DNA of 7,018 nucleotides, taken from Candidatus Halarchaeoplasma halalkaliphilum (GTDB lineage Archaea > Thermoplasmatota > Thermoplasmata > Halarchaeoplasmatales > Halarchaeoplasmataceae). Under the pieces are notes generated by a model. The model did not search any database, was not told where the DNA came from, and saw only the letters and a list, made by a program, of their open reading frames with translations. Positions 1 to 6,754 of the stretch are shown piece after piece. The position numbers and the translations under genes are program-made. The stretch covers positions 1 through 7,018 of the forward strand of contig SLLU01000068.1 of the NCBI GenBank assembly GCA_007133925.1, read 5' to 3'. How positions within the stretch are numbered: the first letter of the stretch is position 1; each line of letters starts with the position of its first letter.

Positions 1-1775
1 GTGGGAAGCCCGGTTGCGTTACCCGCTGTACCGGTCTGCCCGCTGGTTTCCACGTCCCAGTAGTTACCGCTCATTTCCTCATACCCGTCGATGAAACCTG
101 CAAAACCATTGTCCACGGGGTCTTCCGCACCTTCGTAGTGCACCGAACCTATGGAATAACAGTTGGTTATTGAACCTCCGTCGTTCCTTCCAATGAAACC
201 TCCTAAGTAAGTATCCGTCCCGGAGTCGCGGGTCACGGTCCCGGTGGAGTAGCAGTCATATAAGATACCATCTTTGTTAATCCCCAGGAATCCACCCGCA
301 TGTTGGCGCCCGCTCACGTCCCCGATTGAATAGGAGTACTCGATGGTACCCGAGTTCCAGCCAACGAGACCAGCGGGGCGTTGAACGCCCGATATCGTCG
401 CCGAGGAAGACGAGCGGGATATGGTGGAACCCTCTTTGACACCTACCAATCCGCCTGTGTTCCATGTTCCGTATACCTCTCCCGATGAATGGGAATTCAC
501 TATGGGCCCGTTACACCATCCTACCAGGGCACCTACGTGTTCGTTCCCGGAAACATAAACATCTGACAAGCGTACGTTGGAAATGGTCCCGTCAACACTG
601 GTTCTCCCGAACAGGCCTATCGAATTAGATGCGCCCCGGGACATGAAGAACCCGGATATGGTATGTTCCTGCCCCTCCAATGAACCCACGAAGGGGTTGG
701 GTTCCGTGCCCACGGGTTCGAATCCCGCACCACCGTTCCACATGGTGGTTGATGATGCATCTATGTCATTGAGAAGCGTGTAGTCCGCTGTAAGATCCAG
801 CTTCATGAGCTGCAGTTCCTCCACCGTCGTTATCCCAGTGGTATGTTCCAACTGTAGCCGGGGATAGCCCGCCATGACCCACGTTCCAGGGATGGCGAAG
901 TTCCAGCCTACGAAAGTGCTCTGGCTCATCATCTCGGCGGTGGCTTTACCCTCGCCGCCTGCGCTCACACCTTGTCCAGAGGTTACGGTATCCCAGTATG
1001 AACTGATGACCTGGGCATCCGCGTGTTTGAAGCCCGCGAGTCCTCCCACATCGTCCCCGGGAACACCCCCGTTGACCAGGCCGGTGGAGTAGGAATTTTC
1101 CACGATGACATCAGCACTATGGATCCTTCCCACCAGACCGCCCATGTTGGTGCCTGCGGGCCCGTCAACGGAACCATGAGAAGTACAGTTACGTATGCGG
1201 TTTCCATTATGGAGCACACCCACAAGCCCGCCGACCCTCTCTATGGTATAAGTATTCACGTTTGCAACATCCACTTCCATCACAACTTCTTGGATTGTGA
1301 GTGGACCAGCATCGGAATAACCAACCAGCCCGCCGACCCATCCGTTACCGGACACGGAACCGGTAACTTTCAGGTTTTCTATGGTTCCACCGGCTACCCA
1401 CCCGAACAGACCTACATAGAGTTCATCCGGCCGGTTTATGTACAGGTCTCTGATCTCGTATCCGTTACCGTTCAAAGTACCGGTGAACTGGTTAGTTCCG
1501 GTTCCCACCGACGCGAATCCCGCACCATCGTTCCATGTGCTAGTTTCTGATGCGTCTATGTGGTTCGCCAATGCGTAATTCCCGTTCATATCCAGACTCA
1601 TGTTCTGCAGGTCGTGGACATCGTATATCATCACGGGATCCCTTGTACCATTCCCTGTTCCTTCCTCTCTCAGCCCGGTTTCCCGACCGATATCGATCCC
1701 AACGACCACGAAGGCCATGCTCCCTATCACCAACATCAGCGTCAGGCTGAATACCAGCATCTTTTCAGTTTTCAT
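1..1775 (-). CDS. Secreted GLUG-repeat surface protein, 5' part (runs off left edge)
   Basis: The frame is open from the ATG at 1775 to the window edge: 591 codons plus two bases, with no stop on full hand translation. Residues 1-26 form a signal peptide (Lys-rich start, then LVFSLTLMLVIGSMAFVVV). Two modules follow. Each opens with a segment like 'NYALANHIDA...WNDGAGFASVG...FTGTLNG' (about 66-103, and again 341-377), then 'GLFG', then GLUG-type repeats of the form VGGLVG...GTI..SYSTG (about 146-260 and 413-560). Each repeat block closes with 'YWD.(E/V)TSGQ' followed in the first module by 'TAEMMSQSTFVGWNF' (about 260-310). The final visible residues match residues 691-709 of the paralogue at 3534-6293, so the last 200 or so residues are probably missing. 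The start is supported by GGAGTG six bases upstream; Met6 lacks such a site. GLUG repeats (Pfam PF07581) occur in secreted proteins and probably fold as a beta-solenoid. A role in adhesion or the cell envelope is inferred. Confidence 0.9.
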   Translation of the reverse strand, partial: MKTEKMLVFSLTLMLVIGSMAFVVVGIDIGRETGLREEGTGNGTRDPVMIYDVHDLQNMSLDMNGNYALANHIDASETSTWNDGAGFASVGTGTNQFTGTLNGNGYEIRDLYINRPDELYVGLFGWVAGGTIENLKVTGSVSGNGWVGGLVGYSDAGPLTIQEVVMEVDVANVNTYTIERVGGLVGVLHNGNRIRNCTSHGSVDGPAGTNMGGLVGRIHSADVIVENSYSTGLVNGGVPGDDVGGLAGFKHADAQVISSYWDTVTSGQGVSAGGEGKATAEMMSQSTFVGWNFAIPGTWVMAGYPRLQLEHTTGITTVEELQLMKLDLTADYTLLNDIDASSTTMWNGGAGFEPVGTEPNPFVGSLEGQEHTISGFFMSRGASNSIGLFGRTSVDGTISNVRLSDVYVSGNEHVGALVGWCNGPIVNSHSSGEVYGTWNTGGLVGVKEGSTISRSSSSATISGVQRPAGLVGWNSGTIEYSYSIGDVSGRQHAGGFLGINKDGILYDCYSTGTVTRDSGTDTYLGGFIGRNDGGSITNCYSIGSVHYEGAEDPVDNGFAGFIDGYEEMSGNYWDVETSGQTGTAGNATGLP

Positions 1776-1781
1776 GATTTT

Positions 1782-1787
1782 CACTCC
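1782..1787 (-). promoter_or_regulatory. Ribosome binding site of the left GLUG gene
   Basis: GGAGTG lies six bases before the ATG at 1775 and is complementary to most of the archaeal anti-Shine-Dalgarno CCUCC region. It decides in favour of the first Met over Met6. Confidence 0.65.
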
Positions 1788-1847
1788 GATGTATTCATAC
1801 TTTGTGAAGACGTACCTATTTTCACAATACCCATTATACAGGATAGG

Positions 1848-1855
1848 TATATATA
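1848..1855 (-). promoter_or_regulatory. Putative TATA box of the left GLUG gene
   Basis: TATATATA lies in an AT-rich stretch upstream of the gene starting at 1775. It predicts a transcript start near 1826 and a leader of about 50 bases containing the Shine-Dalgarno site. A second candidate, GTATAATG at 1839-1832, would give a leader of about 35 bases. The choice between them is not settled by the sequence. Confidence 0.45.
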
Positions 1856-1880
1856 CATACCGATTAAGGATTATATATTG

Positions 1881-1886
1881 AAAAAA
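1881..1886 (-). terminator. U-run terminator behind the GLUG gene scar
   Basis: Read on the minus strand, a run of six T follows CCCTTCCC about 16 bases after the stop codon at 1904-1902. This resembles the C-rich stretch and T7 run after the intact GLUG gene (3526-3520). It probably once ended transcription of the lost copy. Confidence 0.4.
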
Positions 1887-1901
1887 GGGAAGGGGGTTTT
1901 T

Positions 1902-1946
1902 TCAGTACGTCACGATCCATACCACTGGTTGGTCAGCATCGTTGTA
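1902..1946 (-). pseudogene. Scar: last 14 codons and stop of a lost GLUG-protein gene
   Basis: Read on the minus strand this encodes YNDADQPVVWIVTY and a stop. It matches the final residues YNDADHPVVWTVTY of the 919-residue protein. By hand alignment 40 of 45 bases agree with 3534-3578, and two of the five differences are silent or nearly so. The match ends sharply at 1946: the next upstream codons are AGA AAA CCT, and an in-frame TGA follows at 1961-1959, so there is no gene body. It is a relic of a tandem paralogue, not an expressed gene. A minus-strand frame of 61 codons at 2095-1910 crosses it in another phase and is not believed to be coding. Confidence 0.8.
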
Positions 1947-1975
1947 TCTTTTAGGAAATCATACTTTCCTAAGAT
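1946..1975. repeat. Inverted repeat at the scar breakpoint
   Basis: The core is TTAGGAAA, a six-base loop, then TTTCCTAA (1951-1958 and 1965-1972). ATC at 1946-1948 can pair with GAT at 1973-1975 if two T are left unpaired, giving arms of 11 pairs. On the plus strand it is followed by ATTTTTT (1974-1980), as in an intrinsic terminator, but no plus-strand gene ends here. Its edge coincides with the end of GLUG homology at 1946. Confidence 0.55.
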
Positions 1976-2128
1976 TTTTTGAACCAGCTCCGAAAAACGC
2001 CCAGTACCGGATGGGAAGACGGAGGTGGCTGCATGGTCAGTTCGTTGCCTCCACACCTCCTCATGAGCACGACCCTGGCGAAAATCAACACCCATACAGT
2101 GGATCTGTAACGAATTGATTTTCCGACC
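1947..2128. other. Region between scar and ATPase, no convincing gene
   Basis: Besides the inverted repeat at 1946-1975 it holds a weaker pair, GGAGGTG at 2021-2027 and CACCTCC at 2054-2060, with a 26-base loop. Two minus-strand frames stay open for some 40 to 60 codons, but neither has a ribosome binding site or a recognisable motif. No clear terminator follows the ATPase stop. It may be decayed sequence. Confidence 0.4.
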
Positions 2129-3424
2129 CTAAAGATATGGATCACTGCCTTCCAGCAGGAATCTCCACAGGGGTACGTATCCTATCCTTTTACCTTGGAT
2201 GGTTTCTTGTCCTTCGGTATCAGAAGTCACTACAGTGCCTTCCTCCAGGCCGAACTCTTCCAGGGCATCCAGAAGACCACTGATCTCCCTCTCCTCCGTT
2301 TCGGACGAAAGATCACAGCACACCTGGACAAGACCTGTTACTTCGATACCCTCTTTGACCACAAAATCACACTCACCTCCGTTCTTCCAGTAGAATATTT
2401 CCCTATCCCTTTGGTGGAGATGTAAGAAAACCGCATTCTCATATACCTGACCCCTGTTCTCACTCACGTGGAATCCGGTTGTCCCGAAATAGCCAACATC
2501 CATGATAAACGTCTTTTTCGAACTCAGCTGTTGTTTTCTGAATGAATGGTCGAACTTCGGAATCAGACTGAAGAGAAATACCTCCTCGAGATATCCGATG
2601 TAGTTATTCACGGAATCCAGCGACAGATCATATGTTCTTGAATACTTACGAGGGCTGAAAAGGTGTCCCGTATTAGATACCAGATAGTCCACCAGATTCT
2701 TGATCTTCTGGTAGTTGGTGTTGTACCTCTCTACGATATCCTTATGGACTATATCGCTGAGATAATTGTTCAAAATGGTTTTCTTCTGCATATCAGACTC
2801 CTTTAAGACCACTTCCGGGAGCCCTCCCCAATGGAGATACTTTTTTAGCGAGTTCTTGATCTGATTTTTTTTATCACGTGGGTATGGTGGATAAGTGTCT
2901 ATGCCCATCCAATGGAGGTACTCCCCGAAAGAAAGGGGATGCACAGATATGGTGATATTACGACCCGTCAGTACGCTTGCATATTCCCTTTCGATCATCT
3001 TTGAAGAGGAATCCGTGATGAATATCTGCTCCGCTTTCTTGAGATCGTACATTTTTCGGAGGAAGAGTACCCATTCTTCACATCTATGTGCTTCATCCAG
3101 AAATATGTATGGTTTCTTATCCGAGTTTATGTGTTCTTGATAAGTATTGAATATCTCTTCAAAGGTGTATCTTGAGAGTGTCGGATCTTCAAAATTGACG
3201 AACAGTATCCGTTTGGGATCCACTTCCCCGTTCAATAGATGGTGGATGAACTGATACAGTAAAGTGGATTTGCCGCACCTCCTCATACCCACAAGGGTTT
3301 TTATCTCTCTGAATGAAAACAGTTCTTCCGCTTTCCTTGTCAGATCTCTCTCTTTGCCCAGAAGTTCCTCGTGGATCCTTCCGGTCGACCACCATGGATT
3401 CCATTCTGAAAGAGCATCTATCAT
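2129..3424 (-). CDS. AAA_14/DUF4143 family ATPase
   Basis: This is a 431-residue cytoplasmic P-loop ATPase of the widespread archaeal/bacterial family with an AAA_14 domain (PF13173) and a DUF4143 tail (PF13635). Visible motifs are the 'NPWW' amino end (9-12), Walker A GMRRCGKST (46-54), Walker B YIFLDEAHR (106-114), a sensor-1-like ITDSSS (136-141) and HPLSFGEYL (162-170). Then come YLHWGGLPEVVL (196-207) and YLSDIVHKDIVERY (221-234), which mark the DUF4143 part. The carboxy end (about 325-425) has the weak PD-(D/E)XK-like pattern of the family: Glu329, ECDF (351-354), then LVQVCCDL (365-372), with Cys where a nuclease would have Lys, so it is probably not an active nuclease. The family's biological role is poorly known. 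The ATG at 3424 fits the usual amino end; no Shine-Dalgarno site precedes it, and the TATA-like box position suggests a leaderless mRNA. By eye it is richer in A+T than the GLUG genes around it, which may mean separate acquisition. Confidence 0.92.
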   Translation of the reverse strand: MIDALSEWNPWWSTGRIHEELLGKERDLTRKAEELFSFREIKTLVGMRRCGKSTLLYQFIHHLLNGEVDPKRILFVNFEDPTLSRYTFEEIFNTYQEHINSDKKPYIFLDEAHRCEEWVLFLRKMYDLKKAEQIFITDSSSKMIEREYASVLTGRNITISVHPLSFGEYLHWMGIDTYPPYPRDKKNQIKNSLKKYLHWGGLPEVVLKESDMQKKTILNNYLSDIVHKDIVERYNTNYQKIKNLVDYLVSNTGHLFSPRKYSRTYDLSLDSVNNYIGYLEEVFLFSLIPKFDHSFRKQQLSSKKTFIMDVGYFGTTGFHVSENRGQVYENAVFLHLHQRDREIFYWKNGGECDFVVKEGIEVTGLVQVCCDLSSETEEREISGLLDALEEFGLEEGTVVTSDTEGQETIQGKRIGYVPLWRFLLEGSDPYL

Positions 3425-3445
3425 GGTATAACATGTGATCCGTCA

Positions 3446-3453
3446 TTGATAAA
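3446..3453 (-). promoter_or_regulatory. Putative TATA box of the ATPase, leaderless start
   Basis: TTTATCAA on the minus strand has its centre about 25 bases before the A of the ATG at 3424, so transcription should start at or next to the start codon. The lack of a ribosome binding site agrees with this. The proximal copy of the 20-base repeat abuts it at 3454, where the TFB-recognition element would be. Confidence 0.5.
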
Positions 3454-3506
3454 TGTTCCGATAGAACAGAACAATAGGGTTCAGATTGTTCCGATAGAAC
3501 AGAACA
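3454..3506. repeat. Two perfect 20-bp direct repeats, candidate operator
   Basis: TGTTCCGATAGAACAGAACA occurs at 3454-3473 and 3487-3506 with no mismatch, separated by 13 bases (period 33, about three helical turns). Each copy contains the palindrome TGTTC-N5-GAACA and an extra GAACA half-site. The identity stops exactly at the 20-base edges. The pair lies between the terminator of the 919-residue gene and the TATA-like box of the ATPase, as expected for binding sites of a dimeric regulator. The regulator is not identifiable here. A stem in RNA is an alternative reading. Confidence 0.75.
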
Positions 3507-3519
3507 GTTTTGGAGGGGT

Positions 3520-3526
3520 AAAAAAA
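3520..3526 (-). terminator. U-run terminator of the 919-residue GLUG gene
   Basis: On the minus strand, CCCC is followed by seven T only seven bases after the stop codon. Archaeal transcription commonly ends at such T runs without a hairpin. It separates the GLUG gene from the ATPase, which has its own promoter signals. Confidence 0.55.
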
Positions 3527-3533
3527 GGGGTTT

Positions 3534-6293
3534 TCAGTATGTCACGGTCCATACCACGGGGTGATCAGCATCGTTGTACACCCAGTACCCATTACCGGGT
3601 GCGAACTCGAACGTATCCACTTCGTCCGTGTAGGCGACATTGTACTCCTCTGAAGGGTCGATGTAGCCTATACGGGTCACCTCCGCCGGCAGATCATGAT
3701 TGCCCGCACTCTCGCTTGGCAGCCCCACCATGTTCCATCCAGGGTGGAGTGTGATGTCCGTGCTGGTGGGTACGTACCCTTCCACGGTCAGCGTTGCATC
3801 CGCGTTCATCTTTATCCAGATACCCATGGTGTGATCCCACATCTGCAGATTATTGAAGTGTTCCGGTCTCCCGGGAACGTGGCTACTCCACACTCCGGTG
3901 GAAGAGTCGTAGTACATGACCTGGTCGTAGTTTCCCTCTATACCGGATAAAAGCGTTTCCAGATCCGTGTCCTCCGGTATCAGGTCGAAGGATACGAAGT
4001 TCCAGCCCTGGCTGTCAGGGTGGGCATGGAGATCTATGACAGTGGAAACCGTTCCAGGCAGTGTCTCCCACTGCAGCAGAGGATAGGTCAGACCTTCAAC
4101 CATGTGCCATGTATTGTGGAAGTCCCAGCCCTGGAATGTGCTCTGGGTCTTCATCTCCGCCGTGGTTCTTCCCGTGGCGTTCCCGGCAGTGCCCGTTTGG
4201 TTGCTGGTTTCAAGGTCCCAGTAGTTCCCGGACATCTCATAATCCTCATCCGGGAAGATCACACCGGCAAAGCCCCTTTCCGTGGGGTCGGGTGCCCCCT
4301 GGTGGCTCACCCTACCTGTGGAGTAGCAGTTGATAATGGTTCCGGAGTTGTTCCCCACGAATCCCCCCACGTCCTGGTTCTCCACATCCGGCCCCCGGGT
4401 GACTTCCACCCGTGCGTAGGAGTCCGTGACCGTACCTTCGTTGGAACCTACGAGACCCCCGAAGGGTCCACGGCCGGTGATGCTCCCTGTTGCATATGAC
4501 CTCTCCACCGTACCCCCAAAGTTACGACCCACAAGGCCACCCGAGTAGTATCCACCGGTCACATCTCCCATGGCCCGGGAATCCAATATGGTGCCCCGGG
4601 AGTATCCCACGAGGCCCCCCACGTTGCTTATGGCCATGAAGCCGGCAACGGTTCCCGCATATGAGCAGTTCACTATATCTCCCGAGAACAGGAATCCCAC
4701 AAGTCCGCCCAGGTGTGCGCTGCCCTGTACGGTCATGGTGCTGCTGCAGTCCCTCACCGTAACATGGTTCTCCCCGGCTATGCCACCCACCCTGTTGCCG
4801 CGTATGTACCCGGATGAATAACAGTTGGATATGGTGTCCACGGTGTTCCTTCCCACTATTCCACCCACGTAGCTGGAGTGGGGGGCCATTATGGTCCCGT
4901 GGAACTGGCAATTATACACGACCCCCAGGCTGTTTCCCACTATACCGCCCGTGAACTGATTGCCCTCTATGGTGGCATCCCGTATGATGGTACCGGAAAC
5001 GGTGACCCCTCCGTTTATCTGACCGAAGAGACCGATGTACCTCTGATCGGGTCTGTTGATGTACATCCCGTGGATGGTGTTGTTGTTTCCGTGGAAACTC
5101 CCCATGAAGCCCCCGATGGTGGAATTACCAACGGGTACGAATCCGTGACCGTAGGTCTCGCTGGTGCCCCACATCCTGGCGGGATGGGTGATGTAGCCCC
5201 CGAGATCGATATCGTTCACCAGTGTGTAGTGGGCGGTCCTGTCCATGGCCACCAGCTGGAGCTGATGGGCGGTTCGTATCTCCGTATCGTGCTCTGTGCG
5301 CAGGAAGGGACGGGTCTCACGGTTTATCATCCACCATGTGTTGGTGAAGTCCCAGCCGGCGTAGGTACCGGATCTCATCATCTCCGAAGTGTTCCCCCCG
5401 GTGGCCCCGGTGACGATACCGTCCGCTATGCCCACATCCGTCCCGGATGTTTCGATATCCCAGAAGCATGTATCCACCGTCCCGTCCGAATTGTATCCGG
5501 CGAATCCGCCGACGTTATTTCCCCCGGTGACGCTGCCCGTGGAATAGGAATGGGATAGGGTGCCCAAGCGGTTGTAGCCCGCGAAGCCACCCACGTATAC
5601 CGGACCGGTGACCGCACCCGTGGCGTAGGAGTTGCCCACGGTACCCTCGTTGTTGTACCCCACCAGCCCCCCTATGTACCAGCTGTTGCCGGACGTCCCG
5701 GACACATCTCCCGTGGCATAGCAGTATTCCACCGTACCCTGATGGTTTCTTCCCAGGACCCCACCGGCATCTCTGAAAGCGGTGGTGTTTCCCGTACTGT
5801 ACGAGTCCGTTACGGTGCCAGCGCTGTATCCGGCTATCCCACCGGCGTATATGTACCCCACTATCTCGTTATGGACCATTCCCAGATGCCTCACCACCGC
5901 CCCGGCACCCATGTATCCGAATAGACCCGCATAAGATGCATCGGGCAGATGAACGTGAAGCCCGGATACGGTATGGTTTCTACCGTCCAGACTGCCGGTG
6001 AAGGGTGTTGTGTCATCCCCCACTGGCACGAAGCCGGCCCCGTCGTTCCAGTTTTTGGTCTCCCAGGCATCTATGTCATCCGCCAGTGCGTAGTGGGCTA
6101 ACAGGTCCCCGTTCATGTTCTGAAGTTCGTTGACGTTACTTATGAGATAGGGATCTCCGGGAGAACCATCACCGTTGGGAAAATCGGTCAAGTTCGTCAA
6201 ATCGTCCTTCTCCATCGTTCCCACGGCAACCATCACGCTCACCGTCACGATACAGAAGGCCATGAGCAGAGCCATCATCTTTATGTTTTTCAT
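3534..6293 (-). CDS. Secreted GLUG-repeat surface protein, complete (919 aa)
   Basis: Residues 1-25 are a signal peptide with a long hydrophobic core (MMALLMAFCIVTVSVMVAVG). Module 1 opens at about 66-103 (ALADDIDAW...WNDGAGFVPVG...FTGSLDG) and carries GLUG repeats at about 149-275, such as YVGGFAGYNRLGTLSHSYSTG. A cap follows at 279-331: WDIETSGT, then TSEMMRSGTYAGWDF. Module 2 opens at about 341-402 and has a longer repeat block at about 447-680, closed by YWDLETSNQTGTAGNATG and TAEMKTQSTFQGWDF (691-725). A distinct carboxy domain, about 760-919, has two related 'GWN(F/M)V' segments (763 and 852) and ends NGYWVYNDADHPVVWTVTY. No membrane anchor, LPXTG-like motif or PGF-CTERM is visible, so attachment to the surface may be through the carboxy domain or by non-covalent means. 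The repeats probably form a beta-solenoid; ligand and substrate are unknown. It is a paralogue of the gene starting at 1775. Its fold and location are inferences from the GLUG family. Confidence 0.93.
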   Translation of the reverse strand: MKNIKMMALLMAFCIVTVSVMVAVGTMEKDDLTNLTDFPNGDGSPGDPYLISNVNELQNMNGDLLAHYALADDIDAWETKNWNDGAGFVPVGDDTTPFTGSLDGRNHTVSGLHVHLPDASYAGLFGYMGAGAVVRHLGMVHNEIVGYIYAGGIAGYSAGTVTDSYSTGNTTAFRDAGGVLGRNHQGTVEYCYATGDVSGTSGNSWYIGGLVGYNNEGTVGNSYATGAVTGPVYVGGFAGYNRLGTLSHSYSTGSVTGGNNVGGFAGYNSDGTVDTCFWDIETSGTDVGIADGIVTGATGGNTSEMMRSGTYAGWDFTNTWWMINRETRPFLRTEHDTEIRTAHQLQLVAMDRTAHYTLVNDIDLGGYITHPARMWGTSETYGHGFVPVGNSTIGGFMGSFHGNNNTIHGMYINRPDQRYIGLFGQINGGVTVSGTIIRDATIEGNQFTGGIVGNSLGVVYNCQFHGTIMAPHSSYVGGIVGRNTVDTISNCYSSGYIRGNRVGGIAGENHVTVRDCSSTMTVQGSAHLGGLVGFLFSGDIVNCSYAGTVAGFMAISNVGGLVGYSRGTILDSRAMGDVTGGYYSGGLVGRNFGGTVERSYATGSITGRGPFGGLVGSNEGTVTDSYARVEVTRGPDVENQDVGGFVGNNSGTIINCYSTGRVSHQGAPDPTERGFAGVIFPDEDYEMSGNYWDLETSNQTGTAGNATGRTTAEMKTQSTFQGWDFHNTWHMVEGLTYPLLQWETLPGTVSTVIDLHAHPDSQGWNFVSFDLIPEDTDLETLLSGIEGNYDQVMYYDSSTGVWSSHVPGRPEHFNNLQMWDHTMGIWIKMNADATLTVEGYVPTSTDITLHPGWNMVGLPSESAGNHDLPAEVTRIGYIDPSEEYNVAYTDEVDTFEFAPGNGYWVYNDADHPVVWTVTY

Positions 6294-6298
6294 TTTAA

Positions 6299-6303
6299 CA
6301 CCC
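6299..6303 (-). promoter_or_regulatory. Ribosome binding site of the 919-residue GLUG gene
   Basis: GGGTG lies five bases before the ATG at 6293. It is a weak but well-spaced Shine-Dalgarno match that supports the first Met rather than Met6 or Met7. Confidence 0.45.
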
Positions 6304-6331
6304 TTGTTATAATATGATACGGTGAATGAGA

Positions 6332-6339
6332 GATAAATA
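6332..6339 (-). promoter_or_regulatory. Putative TATA box of the 919-residue GLUG gene
   Basis: TATTTATC, preceded by purine-rich GAAACG that could serve as the TFB-recognition element, predicts a transcript start near 6310 and a leader of about 16 bases. TATTATA at 6313-6307 is too close to the start codon to act as the TATA box. Confidence 0.45.
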
Positions 6340-6374
6340 CGTTTCTCCCGGGGTCCGGTAGGTCCTCACGTCGG

Positions 6375-6736
6375 AGTCACTGTGGAATATATGAGCATGG
6401 CCATGGTCGGCATGACTCCCATGGTAAGAGGATATTTTCCTTCGAGAACTTCCTGTGGATGTAAACGATAACCACCATTATACTGATCGGGATTATCGTT
6501 GGTCCAGTATCGGCAAATAGCCAGTCAGCGTGGACCCTGGTACACGGTCAATGAGAAACCGGTATGACCTTCATATCCGGGAGTTCTTACCCGATAACAG
6601 GTACTTTTTCGTTGAAAGGAACATGACCATTTTTGACCGAAAGAGAGAGGGGGGATGAAAAACATGGTTTACGATGCAGGACGGGATAGGGTCCGACCTG
6701 CTGGAAGTGATGGATGTTACCGATCTGATGGTATGA
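6375..6736 (+). pseudogene. Possible decayed plus-strand gene, in pieces
   Basis: No long frame is open, but three protein-like pieces follow one another. In one phase 6375-6461 encodes a His-rich stretch (IYEHGHGRHDSHGKRIF, then SFENFLWM) ended by TAA at 6462. The same phase goes on with a short hydrophobic stretch (TTIILIGIIVGPV, 6471-6506). In another phase, opening after TAG at 6518-6520, 6521-6655 encodes PVSVDPGTRS and MRNRYDLHIREFLPDNRYFF, then VERNMTIFDRKREGG. After an in-frame TGA (6656) it continues KTWFTMQDGIGSDLLEVMD and VTDLMV up to TGA at 6734. His-rich plus hydrophobic would suit a metal transporter or other membrane protein, but no family was recognised. Alternatively the pieces are chance, or small separate genes; 6551-6658 alone is a 35-codon frame. 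Confidence 0.35.
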
Positions 6737-6754
6737 TGAGGTCATTATGAGATC

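Noticed and set aside
1023..1550. Plus-strand open frame of 175 codons
   Set aside because: It is antisense to the left GLUG gene, which is open through the whole region with clear repeats. The plus-strand product lacks any family signal.
2021..2060. Inverted repeat GGAGGTG / CACCTCC, possible small RNA
   Set aside because: Seven pairs around a 26-base loop is weak; no promoter, T run or known RNA motif goes with it.
1910..2095. Minus-strand frame of 61 codons between scar and ATPase
   Set aside because: No ribosome binding site, overlaps the GLUG scar in a different phase, and a competing frame of similar length runs beside it.
4020..4499. Plus-strand open frame of 159 codons
   Set aside because: Same situation: antisense to the carboxy part of the complete GLUG gene, rich in residues forced by that gene's codons.
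4878..5558. Plus-strand open frame of 226 codons
   Set aside because: It lies wholly antisense to the 919-residue GLUG gene, whose repeats and Gly/Thr-rich codons keep the opposite strand open. It has no ribosome binding site and its product has no recognisable pattern.
1..6293. Recurring DNA motifs such as TACTCCACCGG on the minus strand, considered as a CRISPR-like array or mobile repeats
   Set aside because: They are the codons of the GLUG repeats (YSTG and similar), degenerate and in frame, with no uniform repeat and spacer pattern.
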